NCBI GenBank assembly: GCA_021159845.1
Contig: JAGHDS010000051.1
Location: 1-10,135 of the forward strand
Source: Anaerolineae bacterium
Lineage (GTDB): Bacteria; Chloroflexota; Anaerolineae; DUEN01
Reading direction: 5' to 3'
DNA: 10,135 nucleotides
A program made the position numbers and the translations under genes. This document shows, piece after piece, positions 1 to 6,715 of the stretch (positions are counted from its first letter, which is position 1; every line of letters begins with the position of its first letter). The notes below the pieces were generated by a model that had not been told where the DNA came from, made no database searches, and was given only the letters and a program-made list of their open reading frames with translations.

Positions 1-30
1 CCCCCTTCTCCCAGGCGTGGGAGAAGGGGG
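1..30. repeat. Perfect hairpin at the end of repeat copy A
   Basis: The arms CCCCCTTCTCCCA and TGGGAGAAGGGGG pair over 13 bp around the 4-base loop GGCG. There is no T-tract on the right. The same hairpin core, with loop CGCC because it is inverted, ends copy B at 6257-6278. It is most likely part of the repeat rather than a gene terminator, although it could act as one for a gene left of the window. Confidence 0.7.
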
Positions 31-156
31 TCTGGGGGATGAGGGCCGTCCGCGGCCAAAGCACTTGGAGCTAGATGCCTGTATCGAGTGTGTCTTCATC
101 CACATCGCTTACCGGATGCCAATAGGGTCCAGCGAGGGAGCGGTGAATAGTTACTT
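1..156 (-). repeat. Interspersed repeat copy A (inverted relative to copy B)
   Basis: Read on the minus strand, bases 66-1 match 6218-6282 at about 58 of 66 positions by hand alignment, and weaker homology (roughly two thirds identical, mostly transitions) continues to about base 156. The window edge cuts the element, so its true left end is unknown. It carries no convincing coding potential; the open frame across it is mostly repeat. The element looks like a diverged, non-autonomous interspersed repeat (MITE- or REP-like), but no target-site duplication or transposase is visible, so the class is inference. Confidence 0.6.
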
Positions 157-450
157 CTGCGAGCAAGACAGTGGTAAGCTTCGGTGCAAGCCCTCCACCT
201 GGGTCACACTGAAGCTATATCCCTCACAAAGGGGCAATTCAACCAATCCTCCGGTTTTCTGGTCATCCCCAGTCACGATGCCAAGTTACGGAATCTTGCA
301 GGAACACAACCATGCAAGAGCGGTTGAGCGGTTACTTACCTGTCCTTCTATTTCGGCCTTTTACCCTCTCAGTATAAAATGACCCTGGGCAAGCACCTGG
401 GAGATCTCTAGCCAAGCATCATCGGGCTCAGGCGAGATGCTAAAAAGTAA
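157..450. other. Non-coding spacer without recognised gene
   Basis: No frame here looks like a protein and no RNA gene is recognised. The word CGGTTGAGCGGTTACTT at 321-337 resembles CGGTGAATAGTTACTT at 141-156 inside copy A. A weak promoter-like pair, TTGAGC at 324-329 and TCTATT at 347-352 with a 17-base spacer, and a stray TATAAA at 373-378 could start transcription toward the gene at 571, but neither is convincing. Confidence 0.4.
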
Positions 451-451
451 A

Positions 452-502
452 ATTCAGGCGCAAGAAGTGCTTGCCAGCCTGTTTCACATTTTCTGCCTGA
501 AT
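452..502 (+). promoter_or_regulatory. Attenuator-like hairpin with T-rich tail and alternative pairing
   Basis: CAGGC-GCAAG at 455-464 can pair with CTTGC and GCCTG at 470-474 and 477-481 around loop AAGTG, with a two-base CA bulge. TTTCACATTTTCT follows at 482-494, as in an intrinsic terminator. The same 5' arm, ATTCAGGC at 452-459, can instead pair over 8 bp with GCCTGAAT at 495-502, which would exclude the first hairpin. It lies 69 bases before the serine hydrolase start, so it may attenuate that operon. The pairing is seen; regulation is inference. Confidence 0.35.
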
Positions 503-570
503 ACCCACCCAATCAAAGATAAACTGGATCCATTGACCCGGAGCGTTCAATCTCATATGGAGGCAGCCCC

Positions 571-1779
571 ATGAACTGGGCGAGAGTGGAGCGCCTTCTC
601 GAAGCGGGAGCCGGCCGGATCGCTCCGGCAATCGTCTTACACGTGCGATACCGGGGAGACACCGTCTTCGAGGGCGCATACGGCGTGATGGATCCCGAGT
701 CCGCTGGGGAAGGACAGCCTGCCCCAGTCTCGCCGGACGCGCTGTTCGACCTGGCGTCAGTCACCAAGCTGTTCACGACCACCGCGTTCATGCGGCTGGT
801 AGAGGCCGGGCATGTCCGTCTCGACCAGCCCGTGGCCGAGGTTATCCCCCAGTTCGCCGGGGTGCGCCCTATCGGCGGCGCAGAGGATCCCATTTCCAGG
901 CAGCCTATCCCTCCGGACCCGGCCTTCGCCGGCCAGGAGGTGGACACCAGGTGCATCACGTTCCGACATCTGCTGACCCACACGTCCGGGCTGGCAGCCT
1001 GGCATAGCATATACCGGGCCGTAGGGCCTCCTCCTCCGCCGCCCGGTCAGCCGACGGGCTGGCCGACGGTCGAGGAGCGCACAAGCCGGGGAATCCAGGC
1101 CATCTGTGCGTATCCCTTCCTCTACCCGCCGGGCCAGCGGCTGGTGTACAGCGATCTGGGCCTCATCCTGCTGGGAGAGGCAGCGGCGAGGCTGGCAGGG
1201 CAACGGCTCGATGCCGCCATACGGTCCTGGGTGTTGGAACCGCTTGGCCTGATTGGCGCCGGATTCCGCCCCCTGGACATGCCAAGCCGGGCTGATGTAG
1301 GTCGATGCGTGCCCACGGAGTTCTGCGCCTGGCGTGGGCGTCGTCTGCGCGGAGAGGTGCACGACGAGAACGCGGGCGGGCTGGGAGGCGTGGCCGGACA
1401 TGCGGGGCTGTTCGCCACGGCCGCGCACGTGGCACGACTCGGCCAGATGTACCTGGACGGAGGGCGCTGGGAGAATACACCCCTGCTCTCGCCGGGGAGC
1501 GTGCGAGAGATGACCCGGGAACAGGTGCGCTTCGGGGATGACGCGCGTGGCCTGGGCTGGATGCGTCGCTCGGCCGCGGGTTCGTCCAGCGGTCGATACT
1601 TCAGCCCGGATAGCTTCGGCCACACCGGCTACACAGGGACCTCGCTGTGGGTGGACCCTCAGCGGCAACTGGTAGTGAGCCTGATGACGAATCGAGTGTA
1701 CTACGGGCGCGACCCCAAGGCGATCACACATTTTCGGCCGGCCGTGCACGACGCCATCGTGGAGGCGCTCGGTCAGTAG
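571..1779 (+). CDS. Serine hydrolase, beta-lactamase/PBP fold, AmiE-like
   Basis: A 402-residue class C beta-lactamase-fold protein. The nucleophile motif S63-V-T-K66 sits in DLASVTKLFTT; Y193-S-D195 matches the Y-[SA]-N position; and H351-T-G353 occupies the KTG position. The stretch around 263-284 (VHDENA then GGVAGHAGLF) is typical of the group that includes the Bacillus muropeptide amidase AmiE/YbbE. Six prolines in a row at 153-158 lie in a variable loop. No signal peptide is seen, so it is probably cytoplasmic. The ATG is well placed, with GGAGG at 559-563 and a 7-base spacer. It is followed after 10 bases by a GNAT gene and then anmK, which supports a role in removing peptides from MurNAc fragments. 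An esterase or other beta-lactamase-like hydrolase remains possible; the fold is sure, the substrate is not. Confidence 0.9.
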   Translation: MNWARVERLLEAGAGRIAPAIVLHVRYRGDTVFEGAYGVMDPESAGEGQPAPVSPDALFDLASVTKLFTTTAFMRLVEAGHVRLDQPVAEVIPQFAGVRPIGGAEDPISRQPIPPDPAFAGQEVDTRCITFRHLLTHTSGLAAWHSIYRAVGPPPPPPGQPTGWPTVEERTSRGIQAICAYPFLYPPGQRLVYSDLGLILLGEAAARLAGQRLDAAIRSWVLEPLGLIGAGFRPLDMPSRADVGRCVPTEFCAWRGRRLRGEVHDENAGGLGGVAGHAGLFATAAHVARLGQMYLDGGRWENTPLLSPGSVREMTREQVRFGDDARGLGWMRRSAAGSSSGRYFSPDSFGHTGYTGTSLWVDPQRQLVVSLMTNRVYYGRDPKAITHFRPAVHDAIVEALGQ

Positions 1780-1789
1780 GGGGCGATGG

Positions 1790-2197
1790 ATGAACCGGAC
1801 AGACGCGATCAATGTGCGGCCGATGACGATGGCCGACATACCCGCGCTGGCGCGCTTTCTTGCCCAAGACCCACTGTGGCGTCGATACAACGTATCCGAG
1901 AAGAAAGCGCGGCTTGCCCTGGAAGCGGCCTCGTGCGACGGCGAGGAGCTATACATCGCCGTGGTGGATGGACAACCGGCCGGGTTGATCTGGTTCTTGC
2001 ACCAGGGCACCTTCGGCCGTAGCGGCTACATACGGCTCATTGGGGTACTGCCGCAGTTTCGCGGTCGAGGTGTAGGTACCAGACTCATGGCCACGGCCGA
2101 GGTGATCATCGGGCGGAAAGCGGGCTCCGTCTTCCTGCTGACGTCCGACTTCAACGAGGGGGCCCAGGCTTTCTACCGGCGTCTGGGATACCGGTAG
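1790..2197 (+). CDS. GNAT acetyltransferase, cut short by an in-frame TAG
   Basis: The 135 residues carry the GNAT fold: an N-terminal strand (INVRPMTMADIPAL), the acetyl-CoA pyrophosphate loop Q89-F-RGRGVGT (91-97), and the late helix ending in AFYRRLGYR (127-135). It would transfer an acetyl group from acetyl-CoA to an unknown amine. Most relatives run about 20 residues further; here a TAG at 2195-2197 stops the frame after GYR, and the expected C-terminal strands are still encoded just beyond it. As it stands the protein would lack the last beta strands and may be inactive. The start ATG is 6 bases after GGGGG at 1779-1783; an out-of-frame ATG lies 4 bases upstream. It is the middle gene of the operon between the serine hydrolase and anmK. 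Confidence 0.8.
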   Translation: MNRTDAINVRPMTMADIPALARFLAQDPLWRRYNVSEKKARLALEAASCDGEELYIAVVDGQPAGLIWFLHQGTFGRSGYIRLIGVLPQFRGRGVGTRLMATAEVIIGRKAGSVFLLTSDFNEGAQAFYRRLGYR

Positions 2198-2266
2198 GTG
2201 GGAGCTATCCCCGACTACGTCGTGCCGGGGATTACGGAACTCATCTTCTACAAGCGGTTGCGGTGA
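2198..2266 (+). pseudogene. Preserved C-terminal tail of the GNAT gene after the TAG
   Basis: In the same frame as the GNAT gene, the 22 codons after the TAG read VGAIPDYVVPG then ITELIFYKRLR, followed by TGA at 2264-2266. This is the usual GNAT ending: a PDYVVPG-like turn, then a strand reading ELIFYKRL. No frameshift or further stop is present, and the TGA lies 3 bases before the anmK ATG, as expected for the original operon junction. The intact protein would be 158 residues. A single change from CAG, GAG or AAG would give the TAG. Confidence 0.75.
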
Positions 2267-2269
2267 GGG

Positions 2270-3412
2270 ATGATGATCATCGTGGGATTGATGTCGGGAA
2301 CTTCAGCCGACGGAATCGACGCGGCTGTGGTCGAGATCACGGGCGAGCCGCCGCGTCTCTCGACACGCGTCCTGGCCTTCCGCACAACGCCGTGGCCGGA
2401 GGCCATGCGCGCCCGCATCCTGCAGGCGTGCCAGCCGGGGGAGGTCGACGTTGACGAGCTATGCCGGCTCCATTTCGATCTGGGCGAGCGCTTCGCGCGG
2501 GCGGCGCTGGATGCTATCGAGGCCGCGGGGCTCACGCCTGCTCAGGTGGACCTGATCGGCTCGCACGGCCAGACGGTGTGGCACGACGTGGACGCGCAGG
2601 GCCGGGTCACCTCGACGCTTCAGTTAGGGGAGGCCGCGGTCATCGCCGAACGGACCGGCGTGACTGTGGTCAGCAACTTCCGCGCCCGGGACGTGGCCAC
2701 GGGCGGCCAGGGTGCGCCATTGACCGCCTACGTGGACTGGCTGTTGCTGCGCCGCCCCAACCGCGTGCGAGCTGTGCAGAACATCGGCGGCATCGCCAAC
2801 GTGACCTACCTGCCGCCGGGGGACGACCCGTCCGCCGTGCTGGCCTTCGACACCGGGCCCGGCAATATGCTCATTGATGCCGCAGCGGCGCGGGCGACGA
2901 ACGGTGCGCTGTCCTTCGACCGCGATGGAGAGCTGGCCCGTCGAGGTCGCGTCGATGAGGCGCTACTGGCGGAGTGGCTGGCCCATTCCTATTTCCACCG
3001 ACCGCCGCCCAAGACCGCCGGCCGTGAGCTGTTTGGTGCCCCGTTTTTCGAGCAGGCATGGTCGGCCGCGCGGGCCCGCGGGCTAGAACCGACGGACGTG
3101 GTGGCGACCCTCACCGCGCTCACCGCCCGCAGCATCGCCGACGCGTATCACCGCTTTCTTCCACGCCCAGTGGATGAGGCGATCGTGGGGGGCGGCGGAG
3201 CTCGCAACCCCGTACTGATGGATATGCTGCGAGAGGCATTGGCTCCCGCCCGGCTCATGCGGCACGAGGACGTTGGCATCGACTCGGATGCCAAGGAGGC
3301 GATCGCCTTCGCCGTGCTGGCCTACGAGACCTGGCATGGGCGGCCGGGGAACCTGCCGTCCGTTACCGGTGCCCGCCGGCCGGTGGTGTTGGGACAGATC
3401 ACACCGAAGTAG
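2270..3412 (+). CDS. anmK: Anhydro-N-acetylmuramic acid kinase
   Basis: AnmK phosphorylates and opens 1,6-anhydro-MurNAc with ATP to give MurNAc-6-phosphate, a cytoplasmic step in peptidoglycan recycling. The 380 residues match the family's usual length and carry its marks in order: GLMSGTSADGID (6-17), GSHGQTVWH (97-105), NFRARDVATGGQGAPL (136-151), QNIGGIANVTY (170-180), FDTGPGN (193-199, with D194 the likely catalytic base), KTAGRELFG (248-256), VGGGGARNP (306-314) and DAKEAIAFAVLAYE (340-353). Either of two tandem ATGs (2270 or 2273) could be used; GGTGAGGG at 2262-2269 is closer to ideal spacing for the second. It is last in the operon with the hydrolase and GNAT gene. No MurQ etherase or Nag gene is in the window. 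Confidence 0.97.
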   Translation: MMIIVGLMSGTSADGIDAAVVEITGEPPRLSTRVLAFRTTPWPEAMRARILQACQPGEVDVDELCRLHFDLGERFARAALDAIEAAGLTPAQVDLIGSHGQTVWHDVDAQGRVTSTLQLGEAAVIAERTGVTVVSNFRARDVATGGQGAPLTAYVDWLLLRRPNRVRAVQNIGGIANVTYLPPGDDPSAVLAFDTGPGNMLIDAAAARATNGALSFDRDGELARRGRVDEALLAEWLAHSYFHRPPPKTAGRELFGAPFFEQAWSAARARGLEPTDVVATLTALTARSIADAYHRFLPRPVDEAIVGGGGARNPVLMDMLREALAPARLMRHEDVGIDSDAKEAIAFAVLAYETWHGRPGNLPSVTGARRPVVLGQITPK

Positions 3413-3635
3413 CGCGGCTTCCTGGAATCTGCAAGTTGTGGGGACAGTGCAGGAGCTAAGCATCCCCGCGAGCGGCACGCTCAGGAGACCGGCTGCAGCA
3501 GCGAGGTGAGCGGAGGACACGCCCTGTCCTTACGTCCATCGTCTTTCGTCCGTGTTGTATTTTCAGGCCAAGAGACCCACCCCGAACGCCGAACCCCCGG
3601 GGTCTTAACGCATACAGAGGAGGCTCGCAACGACA
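3413..3635. other. Intergenic spacer between anmK and the EamA gene
   Basis: No gene is seen. A small hairpin GAGCG-GCA-CGCTC lies near 3469-3481, and a pyrimidine-rich stretch with the word CGTCC three times lies at about 3533-3552. Neither gives a clear terminator or promoter. AGAGGAGG at 3616-3623 is the ribosome site of the next gene. Confidence 0.4.
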
Positions 3636-4535
3636 TTGCAGCCAGAGAAGGCACAGCCCAACAAACTGATCGGCATGGCATTGGTCAACGTAGCCACGTT
3701 CACCTGGGCAACCAACATGGCGCTGGGGCGATGGCTGGCAGGGAGCATTGGCCCCATCACCCTGGCGGCCGCTCGATTTCTCATTGCCTCGCTGCTTTTC
3801 GCCATTTTGCTCCGGCGTCGCCCGCCCTCAGAACGCCGTTTGGGAGAGGACCGGTGGCTCCTGGTGGGAATGGGCCTGAGCGGGGTCGCCATCTTCGGGC
3901 CGATGCTTTACCTGGGCCTTCATTTCACCACTGCCGTCAACGCCACGCTCATCAACGGCTTGGGGCCGCTGGTCACAGGGCTGCTCGCAAGCATCCTGAT
4001 CCAGGAGTCGATGTCCAGACGGCAGGTCGCGGGCGCGCTCGCTGGCCTTACCGGCGTCGCCATCATGATTACCGGCGGCCGGATTTCCTTGCGGTTGCTG
4101 CTTCACAGGAACATGGGCGATCTCATCGTTCTGGGGGCGATCACGCTGTGGGGCATCTATTCGATTCTCGGGCGCCGCGTCATGAGCCATCGTTCGGCGC
4201 TGTCCGCCACAGCACTCTCCACGCTGCTCGCCGTCCCCTTCCTTCTTATCGCAGCCGCGTGGGAGACCTGCTGCCTGCCCATCTCATGGCACGCCGGGCT
4301 CGTCCTCGCCATCGCATACATCGGCATCGTCCCGGCGGTGATCGGCTTCGTCTCGTGGAACGAGGGGGTTCGCCGCCTGGGCCCCAGTGGCGCGATGATG
4401 TTCTACAACACGCTTCTGCTCTACGGAGCGCTGCTGGGACACTTCTTCCTGCGCGAGCCGACCACGCTCAGCCATCTTGTGGGCGGCGCGCTGATCATCG
4501 GCGGTGGGTTGTGGGCCGCGCGGGGGCGTCGATAA
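3636..4535 (+). CDS. EamA/DMT-family permease, 10 membrane segments
   Basis: The 299-residue protein is two EamA repeats of about five membrane segments each (roughly 13-148 and 160-297). Family features are the first-helix pattern NVATFTWATNMALGRWL, the helix-4 region with NATLINGLGPLVTGLLA (102-118) and its second-half echo GAMMFYNTLLLYGALLG (252-268), and the closing GGALIIGGGLWAARG. Such drug/metabolite permeases export amino acids, metabolites or toxic compounds; the substrate cannot be told. The start is a TTG, the first start codon in frame after AGAGGAGG at 3616-3623, although the 12-base spacer is long. ATG at 3675 (residue 14) is possible but would trim the first helix. It may be its own unit, 223 bases after anmK. 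It stops 4 bases before the convergent gene. Confidence 0.9.
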   Translation: MQPEKAQPNKLIGMALVNVATFTWATNMALGRWLAGSIGPITLAAARFLIASLLFAILLRRRPPSERRLGEDRWLLVGMGLSGVAIFGPMLYLGLHFTTAVNATLINGLGPLVTGLLASILIQESMSRRQVAGALAGLTGVAIMITGGRISLRLLLHRNMGDLIVLGAITLWGIYSILGRRVMSHRSALSATALSTLLAVPFLLIAAAWETCCLPISWHAGLVLAIAYIGIVPAVIGFVSWNEGVRRLGPSGAMMFYNTLLLYGALLGHFFLREPTTLSHLVGGALIIGGGLWAARGRR

Positions 4536-4539
4536 CCCA

Positions 4540-5919
4540 TCACGTCGGCCAGGACCACGGCAAGGTGTTCTGATACACCCAGGCGATAGTGTGGAACGCC
4601 TGTACCACGATGAGCATCACAGCCGCCTGCGCCCGGGCGTCCCGCTCCGGCAACGCCACCACAATGCGATCTGCCAGCAGCAACGCGGTCGGGATCGCCG
4701 CGGGGGCGAAGAGGTCCCAGTCCCGCTGCCCGCCGTAATCCGGGTTCCACGTCCAGATGAAGAGCAGATATCCCCCGGCCGCCAGCCACAGCAGTCGCGT
4801 CCAGGCCGTCCCGCCCCGCAGCCGAGGCCAAGCCAGGGCCGCCAGCCAGACCAGGGCAGGCAGCACCACCGGCGCCGTCATCCACTGCTCGTTGACCATG
4901 TCGATGAGGTGCCCCCACGAGAACATGGTGTAGTGCTCCCAGCGGGTGGTCGTTTTGAACAGGGGCACGAACAGGCGAGCATCGCCTCCCCCCGGACGAT
5001 CGCTACCGAAGAGATAAGTCACCCCATGCCCACCCGCCTGCATGAGCAGGATCACGCCGCCGGCGACCACGATCATAGGCAGAGCGATCCGCCATAAGGC
5101 CGCCCCATAGCGGCGCGCGCCGTCCTTCCGAGCCCAAACCCATCCGAGGTACAGCAGGGAGGGCGCCAAAACGATCGTGGCGGGATGCAGCGCGTTGGTG
5201 AGCGCCAACGCTATCGCCGGCCAGAGGGGCGAGACTTCCCCGTGCAGGCAGTGCCACGCCAGCCAGAGGTAGATCAGCATCCCCAGGGACATCAGCGTGT
5301 AATTCTCCACATAGCCAAAGAAGAGCTGTACGGTCCCTAATGTGATGACAAGGCCAAACGTGAGGATGCGCGCCCATCGCTCCCGCTGCGCCTCGATGCT
5401 CAACAGGGCCAGCATGTACACGAAGATCGCTCCGGCGAGCGTGCTGGTGAGCGCGTAGGCGGGCATGGCATCCTTCCATCCCCACAACCGATGGCCGAGC
5501 ACCCACAGCCGGGCGTGCAGGTAGACGGTCAGCGGCGCCTGCCAGGTGTATGTGAGGTGCACATCGGGATGAGCGATGGCCTGGCTGAGGATGTACGCAT
5601 CGCCCCAGCGGGTATGAACCAGGCGAAAGCGCCAAAAGAGGAGCAGCCCGACGAGGCTTAACACCGCGGGTACGTACCGGACAGGCAACCGTCGGGCGAT
5701 GTGGTCTCCAGCTCTGATGATCCACAGGGCGGCCAGAGGCCAACAGCTCAGGACAGCCAGCCCGGCCAGGAACCACCGCACCGGCCACGGGAGATACGTG
5801 ATCGGCCACACGCCCCAGGCGTAGGACTCAGCCAGGAGAGGGGCCGCCAGGTGCAGGAGAATCACGGCCAGAGCGATGATGCGCAGGCCGATCAGAAGGC
5901 GACGGGACGTGGTGGACAT
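4540..5919 (-). CDS. Polytopic membrane protein, GT-C glycosyltransferase-like
   Basis: With the start chosen here it is 459 residues and has roughly ten or more hydrophobic segments. The large GT-C (polyprenyl-phosphate sugar transferase) group is suggested by a loop after the first membrane segments with H102 and D107 in HTRWGDAYIL, by FFGYVENYT (200-208) at a helix end, and by RDWDLFAP (399-406) near the C-terminus. If right, it would move a sugar from a lipid carrier at the outer face of the membrane. An ATG at 5976 would add 19 residues, but these carry a promoter-like TACAAT, and the ATG at 5919 begins a clean basic-then-hydrophobic N-terminus (MSTTSRRLLIGLRI). No other glycan genes are nearby. 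The membrane topology is sure; the enzyme class is a moderate guess. Confidence 0.8.
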   Translation of the reverse strand: MSTTSRRLLIGLRIIALAVILLHLAAPLLAESYAWGVWPITYLPWPVRWFLAGLAVLSCWPLAALWIIRAGDHIARRLPVRYVPAVLSLVGLLLFWRFRLVHTRWGDAYILSQAIAHPDVHLTYTWQAPLTVYLHARLWVLGHRLWGWKDAMPAYALTSTLAGAIFVYMLALLSIEAQRERWARILTFGLVITLGTVQLFFGYVENYTLMSLGMLIYLWLAWHCLHGEVSPLWPAIALALTNALHPATIVLAPSLLYLGWVWARKDGARRYGAALWRIALPMIVVAGGVILLMQAGGHGVTYLFGSDRPGGGDARLFVPLFKTTTRWEHYTMFSWGHLIDMVNEQWMTAPVVLPALVWLAALAWPRLRGGTAWTRLLWLAAGGYLLFIWTWNPDYGGQRDWDLFAPAAIPTALLLADRIVVALPERDARAQAAVMLIVVQAFHTIAWVYQNTLPWSWPT

Positions 5920-5928
5920 AGCGGCCGT

Positions 5929-5957
5929 ATTGTAGCGCAGCCACGGCGGAGGTACAA
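5929..5957 (-). promoter_or_regulatory. Promoter for a leaderless transcript of the GT-C-like gene
   Basis: On the minus strand TTGTAC (5952-5957) and TACAAT (5929-5934) are 17 bases apart. Only 9 bases separate TACAAT from the ATG at 5917-5919, so the transcript would begin almost at the start codon. No Shine-Dalgarno sequence is seen, which agrees. The -10 matches consensus at 5 of 6 bases, the -35 at only 3 of 6. Confidence 0.5.
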
Positions 5958-6045
5958 GCAACGCCCTCATGGCCATCTTCTATCCTGAGAAGGCCATTAT
6001 CTGAGCAAGCTGACGGACCCAAGACGCCCACCAAAGTCCCAGACC

Positions 6046-6087
6046 GGGGAAGAAGCCCGGCTTCTCGGAGAATCCGGGCTTCTTCCC
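6046..6087. repeat. Long hairpin with inner stem, no T-tract
   Basis: GGGAAGAAGCCCGG (6047-6060) and CCGGGCTTCTTCCC (6074-6087) pair perfectly over 14 bp. Inside, after a single C/T mismatch, TTCT pairs with AGAA around loop CGG. It lies in the region between divergent genes, where no transcript ends, so it is more likely a repeat or structural element than a terminator. Confidence 0.6.
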
Positions 6088-6135
6088 AACTTGCGCCCGC
6101 ATCCCATCACTGGTTTGAAATGCCCCACCGCTTGC

Positions 6136-6282
6136 ATAATTGTTCACCGTTCTCCCACCGGGGCTCACTGACATTCGGTGAGCGAGAAGACGCTCTCGAT
6201 ATCAGACGTCTAGCCTTAAGTGCTTTGGCGGTGAACGGCCTTCATCCCCCACTCCGCTTCTCCCACGCCTGGGAGAAGGGGG
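6136..6282 (+). repeat. Interspersed repeat copy B
   Basis: Bases 6218-6282 are the inverted partner of 1-66, and homology continues leftward with more differences: CATTCGGTGAGCGA at 6172-6185 against the reverse complement of 108-121, and TTCACCG at 6143-6149 against that of 141-147. The hairpin CTTCTCCCA-CGCC-TGGGAGAAG at 6257-6278 closes it, ahead of a run of G. Differences between copies are largely transitions and small indels, as in old copies of one element. It contains no gene. Confidence 0.6.
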
Positions 6283-6362
6283 CTTGATTCGGCTTGTGGT
6301 GGCGGTACAGCTAATTTCTCTTACCCTAACGGGGAACAGTTACCAGTTCAGACGGGGTAGAC

Positions 6363-6391
6363 TTGTCAAAGGGCACAGGATATGGTAATCT
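6363..6391 (+). promoter_or_regulatory. Promoter candidate for tatA
   Basis: TTGTCA (6363-6368, 5 of 6 to the -35 consensus) lies 17 bases from TAATCT (6386-6391, 3 of 6 to the -10 consensus but with TA and T at the key places). Transcription would begin near 6398, leaving a leader of about 60 bases to the tatA ATG. An upstream ATG in the tatA frame at 6382 overlaps this site and has no ribosome site, which argues against it as the start. Confidence 0.5.
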
Positions 6392-6456
6392 TAACTACAG
6401 ATGGGCGGCCATACCTATTTGGGGCCGCATCTCACCGAAGGAGGTGGCTGGTCACT

Positions 6457-6648
6457 ATGCCAAATCTAGGGCCAATGGAGCTCATCATCATCCTGGTAAT
6501 CGTGCTGGCTATCTTCGGCGCTGGCCGTTTGCCCGAGCTGGGGGGAGCTATAGGACGCGGTATTCGCGATTTTCGCGCAGCTATGCGTGAAGAAGACAAG
6601 GATGGGAAGCCTGAGCAATCCTCCGGAACCCAGGATGCGGCCTCCTGA
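6457..6648 (+). CDS. tatA: Twin-arginine translocase subunit TatA
   Basis: The 63-residue protein has the TatA plan: a short N-terminus, one membrane helix (7-21, MELIIILVIVLAIFG), the hinge FGAGRLPELG (20-29), an amphipathic helix (GGAIGRGIRDFRAAM) and a short charged, disordered tail. TatA oligomers form the passage for folded twin-arginine substrates together with TatC. The start ATG at 6457 is chosen because AAGGAGGT lies at 6438-6445 and because homologues begin just before the helix; an extension to 6382 would add 25 non-homologous residues. It stands alone: no tatB or tatC is nearby, so TatC must be encoded elsewhere. A strong palindrome follows the stop. Confidence 0.93.
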   Translation: MPNLGPMELIIILVIVLAIFGAGRLPELGGAIGRGIRDFRAAMREEDKDGKPEQSSGTQDAAS

Positions 6649-6669
6649 CCGTAAAGTAATTTGCCACCG

Positions 6670-6707
6670 GGCAGCCTGCTGCTTCACACGTGAACCAGCA
6701 GGCTGCC
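6670..6707. terminator. Bidirectional terminator-like palindrome between tatA and the HAD gene
   Basis: GGCAGCCTGCTG (6670-6681) and CAGCAGGCTGCC (6696-6707) pair over 12 bp. After a C/C mismatch, TTCA and TGAA pair around CACG. The tail TCGTTCACTC holds few T residues. It sits between the convergent ends of tatA and the HAD gene, so it probably ends both transcripts. Confidence 0.7.
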
Positions 6708-6715
6708 TCGTTCAC

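Noticed and set aside
17..382. 121-codon frame at the left end
   Set aside because: It begins inside the repeat hairpin and runs through non-conserved spacer; no domain, no ribosome site.
757..2010. Long minus-strand open frame (417 codons) opposite the serine hydrolase and GNAT genes
   Set aside because: It is a mirror of two well-supported genes in GC-rich DNA, has no recognisable domain and a low-complexity composition rich in Arg, His and Pro.
3506..4573. 355-codon plus-strand frame over the EamA gene
   Set aside because: The EamA frame gives a clean ten-helix permease, while this one is rich in Arg, His and Gly with no domain or ribosome site.
5003..5809. Second minus-strand frame of 268 codons within the GT-C-like gene
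   Set aside because: It overlaps in another frame a protein with consistent membrane helices; composition is Arg/Ala/Pro-rich and shadow-like.
6382..6456. N-terminal extension of TatA
   Set aside because: It overlaps the promoter, has no ribosome site, and TatA proteins begin just before the helix; AAGGAGGT supports the ATG at 6457.
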